Shown here: positions 8,861-18,601 of the stretch, piece by piece | Layout: the number at the start of each line of letters is the position of its first letter | Position numbering within the stretch: position 1 is the first letter of the stretch | Source of the DNA: Lachnospiraceae bacterium | Lineage (GTDB): Bacteria; Bacillota; Clostridia; Lachnospirales; Lachnospiraceae | Length of the DNA stretch: 64,000 nt | NCBI GenBank assembly: GCA_022792335.1 | Contig: JAAWAV010000041.1 | Span: 1 to 64,000, forward strand | Direction: 5' to 3' | Made by a program: the position numbers and the translations under genes | The notes under the pieces: generated by a model | The model's input: only the letters and a program-made list of their open reading frames with translations | Told to the model about the DNA's origin: nothing | The model's database searches: none

Positions 8861-11800
8861 ATGCCTGAAACAACGAATGAAACTTATCAGCCGCTTTCGT
8901 TTGACGCGATCAAGATCGGTCTGGCATCTCCGGAGAAGATTCTGGATTGGTCAAAGGGTGAAGTGAAGAAGCCTGAAACCATCAATTACAGGACATTGAA
9001 GCCGGAGAAAGACGGTCTGTTCTGCGAGCGTATTTTCGGGCCCAGCAAGGACTGGGAGTGTCACTGCGGAAAATATAAAAAGATCAGATACAAAGGAGTC
9101 ATCTGCGACCGCTGCGGCGTGGAAGTGACCAAGTCCAGCGTACGTAGGGAGCGCATGGGGCATATTGCTCTGGCGGCGCCGGTATCCCATATCTGGTATT
9201 TTAAGGGGATCCCCAGCCGTATGGGCCTGATTTTGGATCTGTCGCCGAGGACTCTAGAAAAGGTACTTTATTTTGCATCTTACATTGTCTTGGACAAAGG
9301 AAACACTGATTTACAGTATAAACAGGTACTCTCCGAAAAGGAATTTAGAGAGGCTTATGATAAATGGGGCAATGCGTTCCGGGCCGGCATGGGAGCTGAG
9401 GCGATTCAGGAACTGCTCCGGGCCATTGACCTGGAAAAAGATTCAGCAGAACTTAGAAAAGGCCTGAAGGAATCCAGCGGCCAGAAACGGGCCAGGATCA
9501 TCAAACGTCTGGAGGTTGTGGAAGCCTTCCGGGCATCGGGAAATAAGCCGGAATGGATGATTATGGATGTGATACCGGTGATTCCGCCGGATCTCAGACC
9601 CATGGTCCAGTTAGACGGCGGTCGGTTCGCCACCTCAGACCTGAACGACTTATACAGAAGAATCATCAACAGGAACAACCGCCTTGCAAGGCTTCTGGAG
9701 CTGGGTGCGCCGGACATTATCGTCCGCAATGAGAAGCGTATGCTTCAAGAGGCGGTGGACGCGCTCATTGATAATGGAAGAAGGGGGCGTCCCGTAACAG
9801 GACCTGGAAATCGTCCGCTTAAGTCTCTGTCTGACATGTTAAAGGGGAAACAGGGACGGTTCCGCCAGAACCTTCTGGGAAAACGAGTGGATTATTCCGG
9901 ACGTTCCGTTATCGTGGTAGGCCCGGAGCTTAAGATTTACCAGTGCGGTTTACCCAAGGAAATGGCCATTGAACTGTTTAAGCCCTTTGTTATGAAAGAG
10001 CTGGTGGCAAACGGTACCACCCACAACATCAAGAGCGCCAAGAAGATGGTGGAGCGGCTTCAGCCGGAGGTATGGGATGTGCTGGAGGAGGTCATCAAGG
10101 AGCATCCGGTTATGATAAACCGCGCTCCCACCCTTCACAGACTTGGCATCCAGGCATTTGAGCCGATTCTGGTAGAGGGTAAAGCTATCAAACTGCATCC
10201 TCTTGTGTGTACGGCCTTCAATGCGGACTTTGACGGAGATCAGATGGCAGTCCATCTGCCCTTGTCCGTAGAAGCCCAGGCGGAGTGCCGGTTTATGCTG
10301 CTTTCTCCCAACAACCTCTTAAAACCTTCTGACGGCGGTCCCGTGGCGGTGCCTTCTCAGGATATGGTGCTTGGCATTTATTACCTGACTCAGGAGCGTC
10401 CCGGTTCTAAGGGAGAGGGGATGACTTTCAAGAATGTCAACGAGGCGATTCTTGCCTATGAAAATAAAGCAGTAACGCTTCACTCCAGAGTGAAAGTCCG
10501 CGTGTCAAAGGAACTTCCGGATGGGACGGTGAAGAGCGGAATTGTGGAATCTACGGTGGGCCGCTTCCTGTTCAATGAAATTATTCCTCAGGATCTGGGT
10601 TTTGTAGACAGAAGTATTTTGGAGAATGAGTTAAAGCCGGAGATCGATTTCCATGTGGGAAAGAAAGGGTTAAAGCAGATTCTGGAACGGGTGATCAACA
10701 ATCACGGTCCCATTAAAACGGCGGAAACCCTGGATGCGATCAAGTCTATGGGGTATAAGTATTCTACCAGGGCGGCCATGACCGTATCGATTTCCGACAT
10801 GACCGTTCCGGCAACGAAAAAGCAGCTTATCGCCGACGCCCAGACGACGGTGGACCGTATCGCGAAAAACTTCCGCAGAGGTCTGATTACGGAAGAAGAG
10901 CGTTATAAAGAAGTAATTGAAACTTGGAAGAACACGGACGACATTCTGACTCATGATTTGCTGTCCGGTCTGGATAAATATAACAATATTTATATGATGG
11001 CGGACTCCGGCGCCCGTGGTTCCGACAAGCAGATCAAGCAGCTTGCCGGTATGCGAGGACTGATGGCTGACACAACAGGACGTACCATTGAGCTGCCTAT
11101 CAAGTCGAATTTCCGTGAAGGTTTGGACGTTCTGGAGTATTTTATTTCGGCCCACGGCGCGAGAAAGGGTCTGTCTGATACGGCTCTTCGTACGGCGGAC
11201 TCCGGTTACCTGACCAGACGTCTGGTGGACGTATCCCAGGATCTCATCATCCGGGATGTGGACTGTTGCGAGGGCAAGGCGATTCCTTATATGGAGATCC
11301 GCGCCTTTACAGATGGCCGTGAGGTGATTGAAAGTCTGGAAGAGAGACTGACAGGAAGATACATCGCGGAGACAGTGACAGATCCGGAGACAGGAGAGAT
11401 CCTTGTAGAAGAAAATGAGATGTGTACGCCGAAGCTGGCGGCCGCAGTGGTAAAAGTGTTGGAGCAGCAGGGACGAAATTCTGTGAAGATCCGTACGATT
11501 TTGACCTGCAAGTCTCATCTGGGGGTTTGCGCAAAATGCTATGGCGCCAATATGGCGACTGGACGGCCGGTGCAGGTGGGTGAAGCAGTCGGGATCATTG
11601 CGGCTCAGTCTATCGGAGAGCCGGGAACGCAGCTTACTATGAGAACCTTCCATACAGGCGGCGTGGCCGGAAACGATATCACCCAAGGTCTCCCCCGTGT
11701 GGAGGAACTTTTTGAGGCCAGAAAGCCGAAAGGACTTGCGATTATTGCAGAGTTTGGCGGCGTGGTCACCATCAAGGATACAAAGAAAAAACGAGAAATC

Positions 11801-12616
11801 ATTGTGACGGATAACGAAACTGGAAATTCCAAAGCCTATCTGATTCCCTACGGTTCCAGGATCAAGGTTCAGGACGGCCAGGAACTGGAGATGGGCGACG
11901 AGCTGACAGAAGGAAGTGTGAACCCTCACGACATTCTGAAAATCAAAGGCGTCCGGGCAGTACAGGATTATATGATCCAGGAGGTCCAGAGAGTATATCG
12001 TCTCCAGGGCGTGGAGATCAATGACAAGCATGTGGAAGTCATTGTCCGTCAGATGCTTAAGAAAATCCGTGTGGAGGGCAGCGGGGACAGCGATGTACTT
12101 CCCGGAACCTCCATGGAGGTACTGGACTTTGACGATATGAACGAAGCGCTGATCGCCGAAGGGAAACAGCCTGCCGAGGGGAAACAGATCCTTCTTGGTA
12201 TCACGAAGGCTTCTCTGGCGACCAATTCCTTCCTGTCGGCGGCTTCTTTCCAGGAGACGACAAAGGTATTGACTGAGGCTGCTATCAACGGCAAAGTCGA
12301 TCCGCTGATTGGACTCAAGGAAAATGTGTTGATCGGTCAGTTGATTCCGGCCGGAACCGGTATGAAGCGTTATCGTTCTGTGCGTCTTAACACGGATATG
12401 AAAGAGGACGATGAAATCATCCTCTCGGAAGAGTTGGATGACGAGTTCGGAGAAGAGGCAGAAAACGTCAGCAAAGTAGAATTTTTAGACCTTCCGGAGG
12501 AAAGGGATGAGGACTACGATGCGGCGGAAACAGACGCCTTGCTGGAAGAAGAAATCATTGAATACTCTGAAGAAGAAGCGGAAGCAGACGAAGAAGAGAT
12601 TATGGTAGAAGAGTAA
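8861..12616 (+). CDS. rpoC: RNA polymerase beta' subunit
   Basis: A 1251-residue beta' subunit. The N-terminal zinc finger ([20 protein letters not shown]) is followed by the active-site motif [15 protein letters not shown] near residue 460, which holds the three catalytic Asp residues. Also present are the bridge-helix region ([17 protein letters not shown]), a second Cys cluster ([13 protein letters not shown]) and the trigger-loop/jaw region with [16 protein letters not shown]. The C-terminus is an acidic extension. GAAGGGAG precedes the ATG. The pair rpoB-rpoC is closed by a strong terminator, so rpsL-rpsG-fusA do not follow as they do in many bacteria. Confidence 0.98.
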   Translation: MPETTNETYQPLSFDAIKIGLASPEKILDWSKGEVKKPETINYRTLKPEKDGLFCERIFGPSKDWECHCGKYKKIRYKGVICDRCGVEVTKSSVRRERMGHIALAAPVSHIWYFKGIPSRMGLILDLSPRTLEKVLYFASYIVLDKGNTDLQYKQVLSEKEFREAYDKWGNAFRAGMGAEAIQELLRAIDLEKDSAELRKGLKESSGQKRARIIKRLEVVEAFRASGNKPEWMIMDVIPVIPPDLRPMVQLDGGRFATSDLNDLYRRIINRNNRLARLLELGAPDIIVRNEKRMLQEAVDALIDNGRRGRPVTGPGNRPLKSLSDMLKGKQGRFRQNLLGKRVDYSGRSVIVVGPELKIYQCGLPKEMAIELFKPFVMKELVANGTTHNIKSAKKMVERLQPEVWDVLEEVIKEHPVMINRAPTLHRLGIQAFEPILVEGKAIKLHPLVCTAFNADFDGDQMAVHLPLSVEAQAECRFMLLSPNNLLKPSDGGPVAVPSQDMVLGIYYLTQERPGSKGEGMTFKNVNEAILAYENKAVTLHSRVKVRVSKELPDGTVKSGIVESTVGRFLFNEIIPQDLGFVDRSILENELKPEIDFHVGKKGLKQILERVINNHGPIKTAETLDAIKSMGYKYSTRAAMTVSISDMTVPATKKQLIADAQTTVDRIAKNFRRGLITEEERYKEVIETWKNTDDILTHDLLSGLDKYNNIYMMADSGARGSDKQIKQLAGMRGLMADTTGRTIELPIKSNFREGLDVLEYFISAHGARKGLSDTALRTADSGYLTRRLVDVSQDLIIRDVDCCEGKAIPYMEIRAFTDGREVIESLEERLTGRYIAETVTDPETGEILVEENEMCTPKLAAAVVKVLEQQGRNSVKIRTILTCKSHLGVCAKCYGANMATGRPVQVGEAVGIIAAQSIGEPGTQLTMRTFHTGGVAGNDITQGLPRVEELFEARKPKGLAIIAEFGGVVTIKDTKKKREIIVTDNETGNSKAYLIPYGSRIKVQDGQELEMGDELTEGSVNPHDILKIKGVRAVQDYMIQEVQRVYRLQGVEINDKHVEVIVRQMLKKIRVEGSGDSDVLPGTSMEVLDFDDMNEALIAEGKQPAEGKQILLGITKASLATNSFLSAASFQETTKVLTEAAINGKVDPLIGLKENVLIGQLIPAGTGMKRYRSVRLNTDMKEDDEIILSEELDDEFGEEAENVSKVEFLDLPEERDEDYDAAETDALLEEEIIEYSEEEAEADEEEIMVEE

Positions 12617-12628
12617 TCAACAGAAAAC

Positions 12629-12677
12629 GAAGCGGCTGCATGGGAAGTAAAAAACTTCCTGTGCAGTCGTTTTTTTG
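12629..12677 (+). terminator. rpoBC terminator
   Basis: A 15-16 bp stem with few mismatches around CGGCTGCATGGGAAG and its complement encloses an A-rich loop. It is followed by eight T residues, starting about a dozen bases after the rpoC stop. Confidence 0.9.
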
Positions 12678-12681
12678 TTTC

Positions 12682-12810
12682 ATAGGAACGTGCATCCTGT
12701 GAAATAAAAAGTTTCACGGGGATCGCAGGGTCTGCCCCAGCGAAGCGAGGGTACTGCGGCGAAACAGAAAATGTTGCTGACGCAACACGCCGCAGGCGGA
12801 GAATCCTGCT
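12682..12810. repeat. Structured intergenic repeat, copy A
   Basis: About 130 bases beginning CATAGGAACG and ending AATCCTGC that are closely similar to 56447-56551. Shared blocks include the GTGAAA..AAAA..GTT..CGGGGATCGC stretch, ACTGCGGCG, ATGTTGCT..CGCAA and GGCGGAGAATCCTGC. Internal palindromes (TTGC..GCAA, TGCGGCG..CGCCGCA) imply a folded RNA or DNA. Copy A has about 26 extra bases after GGGATCGC. It contains no credible gene. It occupies the space between the rpoC terminator and the xpaC promoter. Confidence 0.75.
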
Positions 12811-12932
12811 TTAATTCCTGTAATTCTCTCTTGAAAAAACAACGACATCCATATAAGATAGAATTAAAAAGGGGGAGCCTGTGCATTTTACAGACAGATT
12901 TTAAAAATACGGAAACTCCAGTTCAGGAATTG

Positions 12933-12961
12933 TTGCTTTTACAAGTAAACTTCGTTATAAT
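12933..12961 (+). promoter_or_regulatory. Promoter for xpaC-telA
   Basis: TTGCTT (12933-12938), a 17-base spacer and a perfect TATAAT (12956-12961). The leader of about 95 bases contains a GC-rich hairpin (GGCGCCA..TGGCGCT, about 12991-13021) of unknown role. Confidence 0.65.
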
Positions 12962-13060
12962 CATAATCATATACCCTTTGGGTACCTTCGGGGCGCCATC
13001 TGCTGAGAGTCGGTGGCGCTGCCCGGCGTTTTACAGGGGATGAAAAGGAGACTATAGGCG

Positions 13061-14407
13061 ATGAAGCAAGATTGGCGGGATTTGGGAATCCATATCTGTG
13101 ATATTGTGCAGGATGCTATAAATTCCCAGGATTTCAGAAAGCTGAATCAGACCATAAAGAATACAATTGGCGATGCTGTAGACAGTGTGGCGGAGGGATT
13201 TCGGGCAGGAGGCGGACGAGGGGCTCAGGTCCACTCCGGCTATGGCAGGAGGAGACACAGCGGGACAGGAGGGAGCGGGACAGGCTCCAGGCAGGGAAAA
13301 GGATTTTCCGCAGTTTCCGGCTTCCCGGCGCTTTTTGCGGGTCATCAGACAGCTCTCGCGCGGGCGGGAGGAACGGCGCTTTCTATCTGCGGCGGGATTC
13401 TGGGAGTGGGGACAGGACTGGCTCTTGCAATACTGGGCGTTTTGAGTCTCTCTGTAGGGCATCTGCTGGGCTTTACTATCGCAGGGGGAATTTTGCTTCC
13501 TCTATTTGGGGCAGGCGCCATCATGTCTGCCATAGGTTCCGGAAAATGTTCCATGGTAAGGCGGTTCCATGTTTATGCTACGGAGCTTCGGGGGAGAACC
13601 TACTGCGATATCAAAGATCTGGCGAAGGCGGTGAAAAAAAGCAGAGGCTTTGTGGTGAAGGATGTCAGGCGGATGATCGAGAAAGGCTGGTTTTTGCAGG
13701 GCCATTTGGACGACGGAGAAACCTGTCTGATTGTAGATAACGCCACCTATGCACAGTACCGGGCGACAATGAAGCAGGCAGAAGCGCTGGAAGTAGATAA
13801 AGAACGGCGGGAGGAGCAGGCAAAATGGACGGCACAGGCGGATAAGTCTGCAGAGGAACGGGGGAAAGAAGCTCGCGCAGGGGAGGAGACAGCCGGCAGT
13901 CGGCTGACGCCGGAGGCGGAGGCAGTTGTAAAAGCGGGACGGACCTACGTACAGAAGATCAGGGCCTGCAACGACGCGATACCTGGAGAAGAAATTTCCG
14001 GGAAAATATCCCGCATGGAGCTGGTGATCGCGCGAATCTTTGAGCGGGTAGAGAGACATCCGGAGAATGTGGAGGATATCGAGAAATTAATGGAGTATTA
14101 TCTCCCGACGACAGTGAAGCTTTTAGAAGCTTATGCAGAGCTTTCCGCTCAGCCAGTTCAGGGAGAAAATATAAGAAGCTCTCAGAGAGAAATCGAAGCG
14201 ACACTGGATACCCTGAACGAAGCTTTTGAGCGGTTGTTTGACAGTCTGTTCCAGGAGACCATGTGGGACGTCTCAACAGACATTTCCGTACTGAAAACTC
14301 TGCTTACCCAAGAGGGGCTTTCTGCCGACAGCTTGACCAGAAGCGGACAGTCGGGTCAGACGAAAAGACAGGAAACGGCGGAGAGAAAAATGGCAAAAAA
14401 TAAATAA
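13061..14407 (+). CDS. XpaC-family protein (5-bromo-4-chloroindolyl phosphate hydrolysis family)
   Basis: A 448-residue protein matching the XpaC family by architecture and by its neighbour. A short N-terminal helical part precedes a Gly/Arg/Ser-rich linker (about residues 45-85). A pair of membrane segments (about 108-160) comes before a winged-helix-like stretch containing CDIKDLAKAVKKS and VVKDVRRMIEKGW, and the C-terminal half is a Lys/Glu/Ala-rich helical region. AAAAGGAG precedes the ATG. The family name comes from a Bacillus phenotype, and the real function is unknown. It sits upstream of telA, the same pairing as in Bacillus, which implies joint action at the membrane, perhaps in toxin or lantibiotic tolerance. 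Confidence 0.75.
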   Translation: MKQDWRDLGIHICDIVQDAINSQDFRKLNQTIKNTIGDAVDSVAEGFRAGGGRGAQVHSGYGRRRHSGTGGSGTGSRQGKGFSAVSGFPALFAGHQTALARAGGTALSICGGILGVGTGLALAILGVLSLSVGHLLGFTIAGGILLPLFGAGAIMSAIGSGKCSMVRRFHVYATELRGRTYCDIKDLAKAVKKSRGFVVKDVRRMIEKGWFLQGHLDDGETCLIVDNATYAQYRATMKQAEALEVDKERREEQAKWTAQADKSAEERGKEARAGEETAGSRLTPEAEAVVKAGRTYVQKIRACNDAIPGEEISGKISRMELVIARIFERVERHPENVEDIEKLMEYYLPTTVKLLEAYAELSAQPVQGENIRSSQREIEATLDTLNEAFERLFDSLFQETMWDVSTDISVLKTLLTQEGLSADSLTRSGQSGQTKRQETAERKMAKNK

Positions 14408-14475
14408 TAGAAATAAAGAGTAAAAATAAACAGTAAAAATAAAACAGCAGGCAGGAAACGACGGGAGGACTGATT

Positions 14476-15621
14476 ATGGGAAACGAATGGAAGATGCCGG
14501 CAGAGGGACCGGTACTGACCTTAAACCCTTTTGCCGAAGAGGTGGCGGAGGTGGAAGTGCCGGCGGCGCCTGAGCCGCCAAAGTGGGATGACAGTATGCT
14601 TTCTGAGGCGGAGAAAAAGATGGTGGAGGATTTTGCCGGACAGATTGACCTGTCGGATTCGGCGGCAGTTCTTCAGTATGGAGCAGGCGCGCAGAAAAAG
14701 ATGGCGGATTTTTCTGAGTCGGCGTTAAGCAATGTGAAAACAAAGGATCTGGGAGAGGTAGGAACACTGCTCTCTGATGTGGTGACGGAGCTTAAAAGCT
14801 TTGATGCTGAGGAAGAGAAGGGATTCTTGGGATTTTTCAAGAAATCTTCCAATAAAATGACAGCTATGAAGGCCAGATATGCAAAGGCGGAAGTCAATGT
14901 GGATCGGATTTGTAAAGTACTGGAGGGCCATCAGGTACAGCTCTTAAAAGACGCGGCCATGTTGGACAAGATGTACGAGCTGAATCTGACTTATTTTAAG
15001 GAACTGTCGATGTACATTCTGGCGGGAAAGAAAAAACTTCATATGGTGACAGGCACGGAGCTTCCGGCTTTGCTTGCGAAGGCAGAGCAGACCGGCCTTC
15101 CGGAGGACGCCCAGGCGGCCAGAGATCTGGATGCTCGCTGCAAGCGGTTTGAAAAAAAGCTTCACGATCTGGAGCTTACCAGAATGATTTCCATGCAGAC
15201 AGCGCCTCAGATTCGGCTGGTGCAGGATAACGATACAGTTATGGTGGAAAAAATTCAGTCCACCATTGTCAACACAGTGCCTTTATGGAAAAATCAGATG
15301 GTGCTGGCCCTTGGCGCCGCCCATTCGGCTCAGGCAGCCGAGGCACAGCGAAAAGTATCAGATATGACGAATGAGCTGCTTAAGAAAAATGCGGCGGCTC
15401 TGAAAACAGCTTCTGCCGAAGTGGCAAAGGAATCGGAGCGCGGAATCGTGGATATGGAGACTCTGCGGACCACCAATGAAACCCTGATTTCCACGCTGGA
15501 CGAAGTGCTCCAGATCCAGGCGGAGGGCCGCAGAGCCAGGGCTGAGGCCGAGGTCGAGATGGGACGACTGGAAAGAGAACTTAAAACCAAGCTTTTGGAG
15601 ATGGCAGGGGGAAAGCGATAG
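14476..15621 (+). CDS. TelA-family toxic anion resistance protein
   Basis: A 381-residue, largely alpha-helical cytoplasmic protein of the TelA/YceH family (full length for the family), named for tellurite resistance in plasmids. The N-terminal 60 residues are Pro/Glu-rich. The body carries the family-like segments LLSDVVTELKSFD, GFLGFFKKSSNKM, ELNLTYFKELSMYILAGKKKL and TIVNTVPLWKNQMVLALG. GGGAGG precedes the ATG. It follows xpaC after 68 bases and converges on the DUF4364 gene with a two-base gap. Its biochemical role is unknown. In Firmicutes it is associated with cell-envelope stress tolerance. Confidence 0.85.
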   Translation: MGNEWKMPAEGPVLTLNPFAEEVAEVEVPAAPEPPKWDDSMLSEAEKKMVEDFAGQIDLSDSAAVLQYGAGAQKKMADFSESALSNVKTKDLGEVGTLLSDVVTELKSFDAEEEKGFLGFFKKSSNKMTAMKARYAKAEVNVDRICKVLEGHQVQLLKDAAMLDKMYELNLTYFKELSMYILAGKKKLHMVTGTELPALLAKAEQTGLPEDAQAARDLDARCKRFEKKLHDLELTRMISMQTAPQIRLVQDNDTVMVEKIQSTIVNTVPLWKNQMVLALGAAHSAQAAEAQRKVSDMTNELLKKNAAALKTASAEVAKESERGIVDMETLRTTNETLISTLDEVLQIQAEGRRARAEAEVEMGRLERELKTKLLEMAGGKR

Positions 15622-15623
15622 GC

Positions 15624-16142
15624 TTAGTCTTTCATCAGATGCTGCATAATCAGGGAATAGAGAATCTGGCTTTCCTCGTTCCAGCGGCTGCACATATGCT
15701 CCGCCTGTTCTTTGTCGGGGACAGAAATGCTGATTTCCAGAAGTTGGCTTTTCCCTTCGCGGATGGCGCAGCGGACCACATAGTCCTGGTTGGTGGATTT
15801 ATAATAATCAGAAACCAGGCCGACTTCATCCCGGAGGCGGACCTTGTTTTCTTTCAGATAGACGTCGATATCTTCGATGATGGCAGGGGAGATTTTCTTG
15901 CCAAAGAAAGACAGAGTTTCCTCCCCCTCCCGGGTGATCTCATAGCGGGAGCTGTTCCTGGTGGTTTCCATTTTGACCAGGTGGGACTCGTTTAACTCCG
16001 ACAGTGCCTGCTGGAGTGTGAAATAGGTGGTGTATTCCTTGTCCAGAAAGAACTCGGAAATTTGGGCCCCAGCGAGGGGGAATTTCACTTGCTTCAGCAT
16101 ATACAGAATCATCAGTTTGTATAAAGTCAACGGTTCGGACAT
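15624..16142 (-). CDS. DUF4364 family winged-helix protein
   Basis: A 172-residue protein that I recognise as DUF4364, common in Clostridia. The first 80 residues look like a winged helix (LTLYKLMILYML, FPLAGAQISEFFLD, TLQQALSELNESHLV, RYEITREGEETL), so it is likely a small DNA-binding regulator. The frame is open to 16223, but the ATG at 16142 has GGAGGG at a good distance and matches the family start. It is divergent from udp. No target is evident. Confidence 0.8.
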   Translation of the reverse strand: MSEPLTLYKLMILYMLKQVKFPLAGAQISEFFLDKEYTTYFTLQQALSELNESHLVKMETTRNSSRYEITREGEETLSFFGKKISPAIIEDIDVYLKENKVRLRDEVGLVSDYYKSTNQDYVVRCAIREGKSQLLEISISVPDKEQAEHMCSRWNEESQILYSLIMQHLMKD

Positions 16143-16260
16143 TCCTGATACCCTCCAGATAAAATCGGTTTTTGCCGAAAAATGTTCTTTTTCCATCATA
16201 CCAAGATTAGCAGTTGAAATCAAGTTGTAAATTTTGTTTAAAAGTAAAGGAGGAACCGTT

Positions 16261-17019
16261 ATGGAAAAAATGTATCATATTGGTCTGGACGACAGTCACG
16301 GTGCCAGATATGCGATTCTGCCGGGAGATCCGGGACGAGTGGAGAAGATAGCCTCTTATCTGGAGAAGGCTCAGTTTTTAGGGCAAAACAGGGAGTATAC
16401 CACTTGGATAGGAGAGGTTTCCGGAGAAAGGGTTCTTGTTATGTCTACCGGGATGGGCGGCCCGTCCACAGCCATTGGTGTAGAAGAGCTGTATCAGACA
16501 GGAGTAAAGACCATGATCCGGGTAGGAACCTGCGGCGGCATGGCAGAGAAGGTTATGGGCGGTGATCTGGTCATCGCAAACGGGGCCATCCGTATGGAAG
16601 GAACATCCAGGGAGTATGTGGACCTTGCTTTTCCGGCGGTGGCGGATTTTGAAGTGACGACAGCGCTTCGCCAGGCGGCAAAGGACCTTAACGCCCGGTT
16701 TCATCTAGGCGTGGTGCAGTGTAAAGACAGCTTTTATGGGCAGCACAGTCCGGAACGGATGCCCTGTGGAAGAGAACTTCTGGATAAATGGGAGATGTGG
16801 CTGAAGGCGGGATGCCTGTCCTCAGAGATGGAAAGCGCAACCCTTTATATTGTGGCTCAGATTTTGGGAGTCCGAGCCGGCTGTGTACTAAATACGGTAT
16901 GGAATCAGGAGAGGAAAAAGAAAGGACTCTCGGATCCTCACTGCCATGACACTACCCTTGCAATCCGCGCGGCAGTCCGCGCCATAGAGCTTCTGATTAA
17001 GGAGGATCGGAAGGGATAA
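16261..17019 (+). CDS. udp: Uridine phosphorylase
   Basis: A 252-residue nucleoside phosphorylase of the PNP/UDP family that cleaves uridine to uracil and ribose 1-phosphate. Family marks are the phosphate-binding ILPGDPGRV near residue 18, STGMGGPSTAIGVEEL near 65, RVGTCGG near 90, and LSSEMESATLY near 195 (nucleoside-binding Met/Glu). The frame is open to 16234, but AAAGGAGG precedes the ATG at 16261. It acts in pyrimidine salvage, consistent with deoC and cdd further along. No partner gene is adjacent. Confidence 0.92.
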   Translation: MEKMYHIGLDDSHGARYAILPGDPGRVEKIASYLEKAQFLGQNREYTTWIGEVSGERVLVMSTGMGGPSTAIGVEELYQTGVKTMIRVGTCGGMAEKVMGGDLVIANGAIRMEGTSREYVDLAFPAVADFEVTTALRQAAKDLNARFHLGVVQCKDSFYGQHSPERMPCGRELLDKWEMWLKAGCLSSEMESATLYIVAQILGVRAGCVLNTVWNQERKKKGLSDPHCHDTTLAIRAAVRAIELLIKEDRKG

Positions 17020-17029
17020 CTCCTATAAG

Positions 17030-17245
17030 TTATTTCTCCTCTTTTTTTGTTCGCCGGTCAAGTTGCTTTGTAATCAGAAGAAACGCATACAAAAAGACCG
17101 GAATGACGACAGAGGCATAAAGAGAGGCGTTAAACCAGGATTTGGCCTGGGTTTTATCTGTAAAGGAAAAAATCAGAGTACAGACATAGATTCCGACTAG
17201 GGAGAGCGCGCCGAGGATGCAGACAATCCGTTTGAGTTTTTTCAT
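17030..17245 (-). CDS. Small two-helix membrane protein
   Basis: A 71-residue protein with two predicted membrane helices (about residues 7-27 and 40-60) and basic ends (MKKLKR at the start, RRTKKEEK at the end). An AAAGGAG site precedes the ATG. It converges on udp with a 10-base gap. The family is not recognised. The ribosome site and clean topology support a real gene. Confidence 0.7.
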   Translation of the reverse strand: MKKLKRIVCILGALSLVGIYVCTLIFSFTDKTQAKSWFNASLYASVVIPVFLYAFLLITKQLDRRTKKEEK

Positions 17246-17364
17246 GGGAGACTCCTTTCCGTAGACAGGCGGGTATCAAAGACAGTATACCTTATAATGG
17301 GACCGATAGCAAGCGGCGCCAGGGAGAGCAGATGGGAAATACCAGCATCAAAAGAAGCTTGCTC

Positions 17365-17393
17365 TTTCATCAGAGGGGATTTTGTGGTATACT
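17365..17393 (+). promoter_or_regulatory. Promoter with extended -10 for the glycosyltransferase operon
   Basis: TTTCAT (17365-17370), a 17-base spacer and TATACT (17388-17393) preceded by TGG (extended -10). The start would fall at about 17400, immediately before a terminator-like hairpin. Confidence 0.6.
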
Positions 17394-17403
17394 CTTTTCA
17401 GGA

Positions 17404-17440
17404 GCTGCCTAAAGCTGCGAGACGGCCTCAGGCAGTTTTT
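17404..17440 (+). terminator. Terminator-like leader hairpin before the glycosyltransferase
   Basis: CTGCCT (17404-17409) pairs with AGGCAG (17430-17435), with an inner GCTG/CGGC stem, and is followed by TTTTTGATTTT. It lies at the very 5' end of the predicted transcript and 27 bases before the start codon. It is either an attenuator or a terminator for transcription arriving from upstream. Confidence 0.55.
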
Positions 17441-17466
17441 GATTTTATGGACGAGAAGGAGCAGAC

Positions 17467-18597
17467 ATGAAAGCATTGATTCTTTCCTGCAATACGGGGC
17501 AGGGACATAATGCCGCTGGAAAAGCGCTCAAAGAGGAATTTCTGCGGCGAGGGATTCCATGCGATATGCTGGACGCCCTCCGATTTGCGAGACCGAAAAC
17601 ATCCAGGCGGGCTTCCGGAGCATATATAAAGACCACGACCAAGTTTCCGGAGGCATTTGGAGCCGTTTACAAGGTGGCCGGAAAAATCAGTTCCGACAAG
17701 CGGAAGTCTCCAGTTTATTATGCCAATACCTTATATGGCAGAAAACTGTACAGATATATTCAGAAGGGAGGGTACGACTGTATCGTCATGCCCCACCTGT
17801 TTCCAGCGGAGGCAGTTACCTACATTAAGAAGCATTATCCTCTCTCCGCCGCCTGCTTTTTTGTAGCGACGGATTATACCTGTATTCCTTTTACGGAAGA
17901 GACAAAGATGGACGCTTACTTTATTCCCAATGACGAGCTGACGATAGAGTATGCAGAGCGAGGAATTTCACCAAAGCGGCTGGTGCCTGCCGGGATTCCG
18001 GTGTCAAAACGGTTTTGGGAGAAACAGGATAAACGAGAGACTAGGATGGGGCTTGGAATCGGAGCAGAGGGACCGGTGGTCCTGATTATGACGGGCAGCA
18101 TGGGGTTTGGAAATGTATCCGCCATGGCGACTGTTATCGAGCAGGGGCTTCCAGAAGAGGGCCGGGTGGTGATCCTTGGCGGAAACAATCAGAAGCTTAA
18201 GGAAAGACTCCGGAAGGAATTTCGCGGAAACAAAAAGGTACTGGTCTTAGACTTTACTACTCAGGCGGATCTGTATATGGATATCTGTGATGTGCTGGTG
18301 ACAAAGCCGGGCGGCCTGACCAGTACGGAGGCGGCGTCTAAGGGGATTCCCATGGTTCATTCTTCGCCTATTCCCGGCTGCGAGACGAAAAATGCAGCGT
18401 TTTTTTCCGGCCATGGCATGTCGGTGCTTGGAGGAAACGAGAAGGAAGTGGGAGCCAGAGTACTGGAACTTTTGAAAAACAAGGCGGCTGTCCGGAATAT
18501 GATAGAGGCGCAAAAACATTATGTCGATGGGAAAGCAGCAGTGGCCATCTGCGACTATGTTGAAGCCTACTGCCAGGAAAGAATAGCGAAGAGGTAA
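17467..18597 (+). CDS. Glycosyltransferase of the MGDG synthase / processive glucosyltransferase type
   Basis: A 376-residue GT28-like enzyme with two Rossmann halves. The N-terminal NTGQGHNAAGKAL matches the MGDG_synth motif. The C-terminal half has LIMTGSMGFGNV, DFTTQADLYMDICDVLVTKPGG and TSTEAASKGIPMV, the donor-binding region. It likely transfers a sugar from a nucleotide sugar to diacylglycerol at the inner face of the membrane, making a glycolipid such as a lipoteichoic acid anchor. It is followed after four bases by a PlsY-like acyltransferase, which fits a lipid role. The lipid acceptor is inferred from the family. Confidence 0.85.
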   Translation: MKALILSCNTGQGHNAAGKALKEEFLRRGIPCDMLDALRFARPKTSRRASGAYIKTTTKFPEAFGAVYKVAGKISSDKRKSPVYYANTLYGRKLYRYIQKGGYDCIVMPHLFPAEAVTYIKKHYPLSAACFFVATDYTCIPFTEETKMDAYFIPNDELTIEYAERGISPKRLVPAGIPVSKRFWEKQDKRETRMGLGIGAEGPVVLIMTGSMGFGNVSAMATVIEQGLPEEGRVVILGGNNQKLKERLRKEFRGNKKVLVLDFTTQADLYMDICDVLVTKPGGLTSTEAASKGIPMVHSSPIPGCETKNAAFFSGHGMSVLGGNEKEVGARVLELLKNKAAVRNMIEAQKHYVDGKAAVAICDYVEAYCQERIAKR

Positions 18598-18601
18598 GAA
18601 T

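Noticed and set aside
10670-12031. A 453-codon open frame on the reverse strand inside rpoC
   Set aside because: It is fully antisense to a highly conserved gene, has no ribosome site and has a composition typical of the shadow frame of rpoC.
12680-12886. A 68-codon reverse frame after rpoC
   Set aside because: It lies in the structured intergenic repeat, lacks a start signal and is better explained as noncoding repeat.
12986-13030. CTGAGAG near CCCTTTGGG, resembling pieces of a TPP riboswitch
   Set aside because: The rest of the conserved core and the stem order are missing, and the downstream genes have no link to thiamine.
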